DNA from: Fibrobacter succinogenes | GTDB taxonomy: Bacteria > Fibrobacterota > Fibrobacteria > Fibrobacterales > CADBQJ01 | Reading direction: 5' to 3' | DNA: 8,126 bases | NCBI GenBank assembly: GCA_902796785.1 | Contig: CADBQJ010000251.1 | Coordinates: forward strand, 1-8,126 | Shown here: piece after piece, positions 6,399 to 8,126 of the stretch | Numbering within the stretch: position 1 is the first letter of the stretch | Layout: each line of letters opens with the position of its first letter | Position numbers and translations under genes: made by a program | Notes under the pieces: generated by a model | The model's input: only the letters and a program-made list of their open reading frames with translations | Databases searched by the model: none | Told to the model about the DNA's origin: nothing

Positions 6399-7550
6399 CT
6401 AGCTCTGCGTGAGCAGCTGGCGCAGCAGCTCCTTGGCCTCGGTCCGCGAGGGGTCGATTTCGAGCGTTTCGCGCAGCTTTTCGAGCGCCTTGGATGTCAG
6501 CCGCTTCTCCTGGTAGGTCTGCGCCATCAGGAAGAGGTTGCCCGCCACGTCGACCCCCTTCTTCACGGCGACGGAGCGCTCGAAGTCGGCGATCGCCTCG
6601 TCGAGGTAGCCCAGCCGGCGCAGCAGCATGCCGCGGTTGGTGAGCGTGCGGCCGTTGTTCGGGTCGAGCTGGAGGCTCGAGCCGTAGTCGCGCAGCGCCT
6701 CGTGGTTGCGTCCCAGCATGGCCAGCGCCAGCCCGCGGTGGTTGAAGAGGATGGCGCGCAGGTTGGCCTCGGTGGCCAGCTTGAGCGCGTCGGTGTAGGC
6801 GGTCACGGCGGCGGCGTAGTCGTGGCGGTTGTGGGCGGAGAGCGCCTTGCGCAGCAGCTCCTCCAGCCCGGGGCCGGGCGCGGCGGCCTCGTTGAGCTGC
6901 TTGACGTCGGCGTTGGTCAGCTCGGGCGAGGGGCCGCCGAAGGTCTCGTGGCCGCGCCGCTCCAGCTCGCGCTGCTTGTCGCGGATCTCCTGGAAGATGA
7001 TGTCGGAGAGGGTGAGCGTGGCGTTGAGCGCCGCCATCTTCTTCCGCATCGACTCCTCGGGCAGGTGGGTGTTCTTGTAGATCAGCTCGTGCTCCACCTC
7101 GGCCCAGGCGTCCTGGAGCGTGGTGCGCACCTGCACCTCCACCACGGCGCTGCAGCCGTCGGGCAGCTGGAGCTTCTCGATCCCCTCGGGGCGGATGAGG
7201 AGGTGGACGGAGTTGTAGCCGAACTCGCGGATGTTCAGGTGGCTGGCCTTGCGGTCCAGCTCGAGCACGCGCTGCGTCTCGCGCAGGTAGCCCACCGCCT
7301 TCTCCACGTCCTCGAGGAAGGGGACCACGATCCGCATCCCCAGCAGGTCGGTGATGACGCTGTCCTCGTCGCGGGCGCGCATCTTGGCCACCAGGCTCTC
7401 CACGCTCTTCACGCGGACGCGCACGGTCGCCTTGATCTGGAGCTTGTCGCAGAGGGCGTTTTCGATTTCGATGCGCCACTCCTCCAGCCGTTCCGACCAG
7501 ACCTGGCGCAGGTACATTCTCTCTTCGAGGTTCGTGCTCGTCATGGGCAT
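6399..7550 (-). CDS. RelA/SpoT-domain alarmone synthetase fused to TPR repeats
   Basis: The 383-residue product has a RelA/SpoT (p)ppGpp synthetase domain (about 10-200) and a C-terminal TPR array (about 227-372). Synthetase motifs present are RVKSVESLVAKM (46-57), DLLGMRIV (68-75) with the Mg-binding Asp68, GYNSVHL (111-117) with Tyr112 for nucleotide stacking, and VEVQVRTTLQDAWAEVEHEL (137-156) with the catalytic Glu138. All key positions look intact, so synthesis of (p)ppGpp or a related product is likely. No HD hydrolase, TGS or ACT domain is present, so it resembles a small alarmone synthetase rather than full-length Rel. About four TPR units follow (for example 264-297 and 300-332), usually protein-binding. 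The start at 7550 is chosen because GGGAG lies 7 bases upstream; ATG 7544 is a close alternative. It leads the operon with the small membrane protein, the DoxX-like protein and mnmG. A toxSAS-type toxin activity cannot be excluded. Confidence 0.88.
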   Translation of the reverse strand: MPMTSTNLEERMYLRQVWSERLEEWRIEIENALCDKLQIKATVRVRVKSVESLVAKMRARDEDSVITDLLGMRIVVPFLEDVEKAVGYLRETQRVLELDRKASHLNIREFGYNSVHLLIRPEGIEKLQLPDGCSAVVEVQVRTTLQDAWAEVEHELIYKNTHLPEESMRKKMAALNATLTLSDIIFQEIRDKQRELERRGHETFGGPSPELTNADVKQLNEAAAPGPGLEELLRKALSAHNRHDYAAAVTAYTDALKLATEANLRAILFNHRGLALAMLGRNHEALRDYGSSLQLDPNNGRTLTNRGMLLRRLGYLDEAIADFERSVAVKKGVDVAGNLFLMAQTYQEKRLTSKALEKLRETLEIDPSRTEAKELLRQLLTQS

Positions 7551-7557
7551 GACACGG

Positions 7558-7562
7558 CTCCC
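7558..7562 (-). promoter_or_regulatory. Ribosome binding site deciding the start of the RelA/SpoT-TPR gene
   Basis: The minus strand reads GGGAGCCGTGTC directly before ATG 7550. GGGAG with a 7-base spacer favours 7550 over ATG 7544 (13 bases away) and over the upstream in-frame TTG at 7589, which lies almost at the terminator. Confidence 0.6.
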
Positions 7563-7595
7563 GGAACGATGGAAGGTCTTTCCCTTCAAAATACA

Positions 7596-7619
7596 AAAGC
7601 CCCGCCGGAGCGGGGCTTT
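7596..7619 (-). terminator. Intrinsic terminator of nqrF (end of the nqr operon)
   Basis: AAAGCCCCGC and GCGGGGCTTT form a perfect 10-bp stem with a four-base loop. In the minus-strand transcript the loop reads UCCG closed by C-G. The stem runs into TTTTGTATTTTG, a good U-tract. It lies 22 bases past the nqrF stop. The next gene starts only about 45 bases further on, which leaves little space for a separate promoter, so some read-through may feed the downstream operon. Confidence 0.92.
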
Positions 7620-7641
7620 CGATTTCGGGCGATTCGGGGGA

Positions 7642-8126
7642 TCAGCCGCCGAAGTCGTCCAGACGGATCATGTCGGGCTCCACGCCCAGGCTGTCGAGCA
7701 GCCCCTTGACCGACTTGGTCATCATCGGCGGGCCGCACATGTAGTACTCGACGTCCTCGGGGGCGGTGTGGTCCTTGAGGTAGGTCTCGAACATCACGTT
7801 GTGGACGAAGCCCGCGGTGTACTTCACGCCGGCGGCGTCGGCGGCCGGGTCGGGCCGGTCGAGCGCGAGGTGGAAGTGGAAGTTCGGGAACTCCTTCTCG
7901 ATCGAGAGGAAGTCGTCGAGGTAGAACACTTCGTTCAGCGCGCGGGCGCCGTAGAAGTAGTGCATCTCGCGGTCGGTCGTGTGCAGCGTCTTCGTCATGT
8001 GCATGATCTGCGCGCGGAGGGGGGCCATGCCGGCGCCGCCGCCCACGAAGATGTATTCCATCTCCTCGGGGTCGTCCTTCGGGAGGAGGAACTCGCCGTA
8101 AGGGCCGCTGATCATCACCTTGTCAC
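7642..8126 (-). CDS. nqrF: Na+-translocating NADH:quinone reductase subunit F, C-terminal part (5' end cut by the window)
   Basis: NqrF is the membrane-anchored subunit that oxidises NADH and passes electrons through FAD and a 2Fe-2S centre to the Na+ pump. The window holds its last 160 residues and the TGA stop; the N-terminal anchor, ferredoxin domain and most of the FAD domain lie beyond the right edge. Visible marks are ISGPYGEF, the NADH-binding FVGGGAGMAPLRAQI, YFYGAR, FVHNVMFETYLKDH followed by APEDVEYYMCGPPMM (with the conserved Cys near the nicotinamide site), and the family's typical C-terminus LDDFGG. The pattern matches NqrF rather than phenol hydroxylase or other reductases of the ferredoxin-NADP reductase family, because of the full-length match at YLKDH, APEDxEYYMCGPPMM and LDDFGG. 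In most genomes it is the last gene of nqrABCDEF, which fits the terminator just after it. Confidence 0.96.
   Translation of the reverse strand, partial: DKVMISGPYGEFLLPKDDPEEMEYIFVGGGAGMAPLRAQIMHMTKTLHTTDREMHYFYGARALNEVFYLDDFLSIEKEFPNFHFHLALDRPDPAADAAGVKYTAGFVHNVMFETYLKDHTAPEDVEYYMCGPPMMTKSVKGLLDSLGVEPDMIRLDDFGG

Noticed and set aside
6383..6401. TAGC/GCTA hairpin followed by five U residues after the RelA/SpoT-TPR stop
   Set aside because: The stem is only four base pairs and overlaps the stop codon; it is too weak to call a terminator, and the next gene starts 22 bases after the stop in what looks like one operon.
7572..7587. GAAGG/CCTTC hairpin in the leader of the RelA/SpoT-TPR gene
   Set aside because: A five-bp stem with a six-base loop is within chance expectation, and no riboswitch or leader peptide is apparent around it.
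7551..7589. Start of the RelA/SpoT-TPR gene at TTG 7589
   Set aside because: The start is a TTG next to the terminator U-tract; ATG 7550 has a good Shine-Dalgarno site and still leaves the whole synthetase domain.

Overview
The window is high in G+C and carries all of its recognisable genes on the minus strand, so transcription runs from high to low coordinates. The best taxonomic guess is a relative of Fibrobacterota. The evidence is a lipoprotein with Ser-rich linkers between small Cys-containing modules and a possible carbohydrate-binding C-terminus, together with a Na+-NQR complex and a Bacteroidetes/Fibrobacter-like Na+:solute symporter. This placement is inference, and other Gram-negative gut or FCB/PVC lineages are not excluded.

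Layout, in transcription order. (1) 8126-7642: the C-terminal part of nqrF, the NADH-oxidising subunit of Na+-translocating NADH:quinone reductase, closed by a strong intrinsic terminator at about 7596-7619. (2) 7550-3649: a compact four-gene run. It holds a RelA/SpoT-type alarmone synthetase fused to C-terminal TPR repeats, a 54-residue single-span membrane protein, a DoxX/MauE-like membrane protein with a CGC motif, and mnmG (gidA, tRNA uridine-34 modification). The last three are linked by two ATGA stop/start overlaps, and the first lies 22 nt upstream of the second. (3) 3527-1071: a large sodium:solute symporter (SSS family) of 818 residues. Its extra length comes from an insert of about 190 residues, predicted to be extracytoplasmic, with four paired-cysteine motifs and an Ala/Glu/Pro linker. 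A strong terminator follows at 1022-1047. (4) 863 to the left edge: a secreted lipoprotein, cut off by the window, preceded by an inverted repeat.

Working together: NQR exports Na+ and the SSS symporter uses the Na+ gradient, so the two ends of the window share a sodium economy. The central operon joins a probable stringent-response enzyme, a redox-type membrane protein and a translation-fidelity enzyme. A joint role in stress or growth-rate control is plausible but not shown.

The most unusual items are the alarmone synthetase-TPR fusion in an operon with mnmG, and the cysteine-pair repeat domain inserted in a transporter. I saw no CRISPR array, tRNA, rRNA, insertion sequence or phage gene. 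No gene-free stretch exceeds 300 bases; the longest, 864-1070, holds a terminator and the lipoprotein's upstream region.
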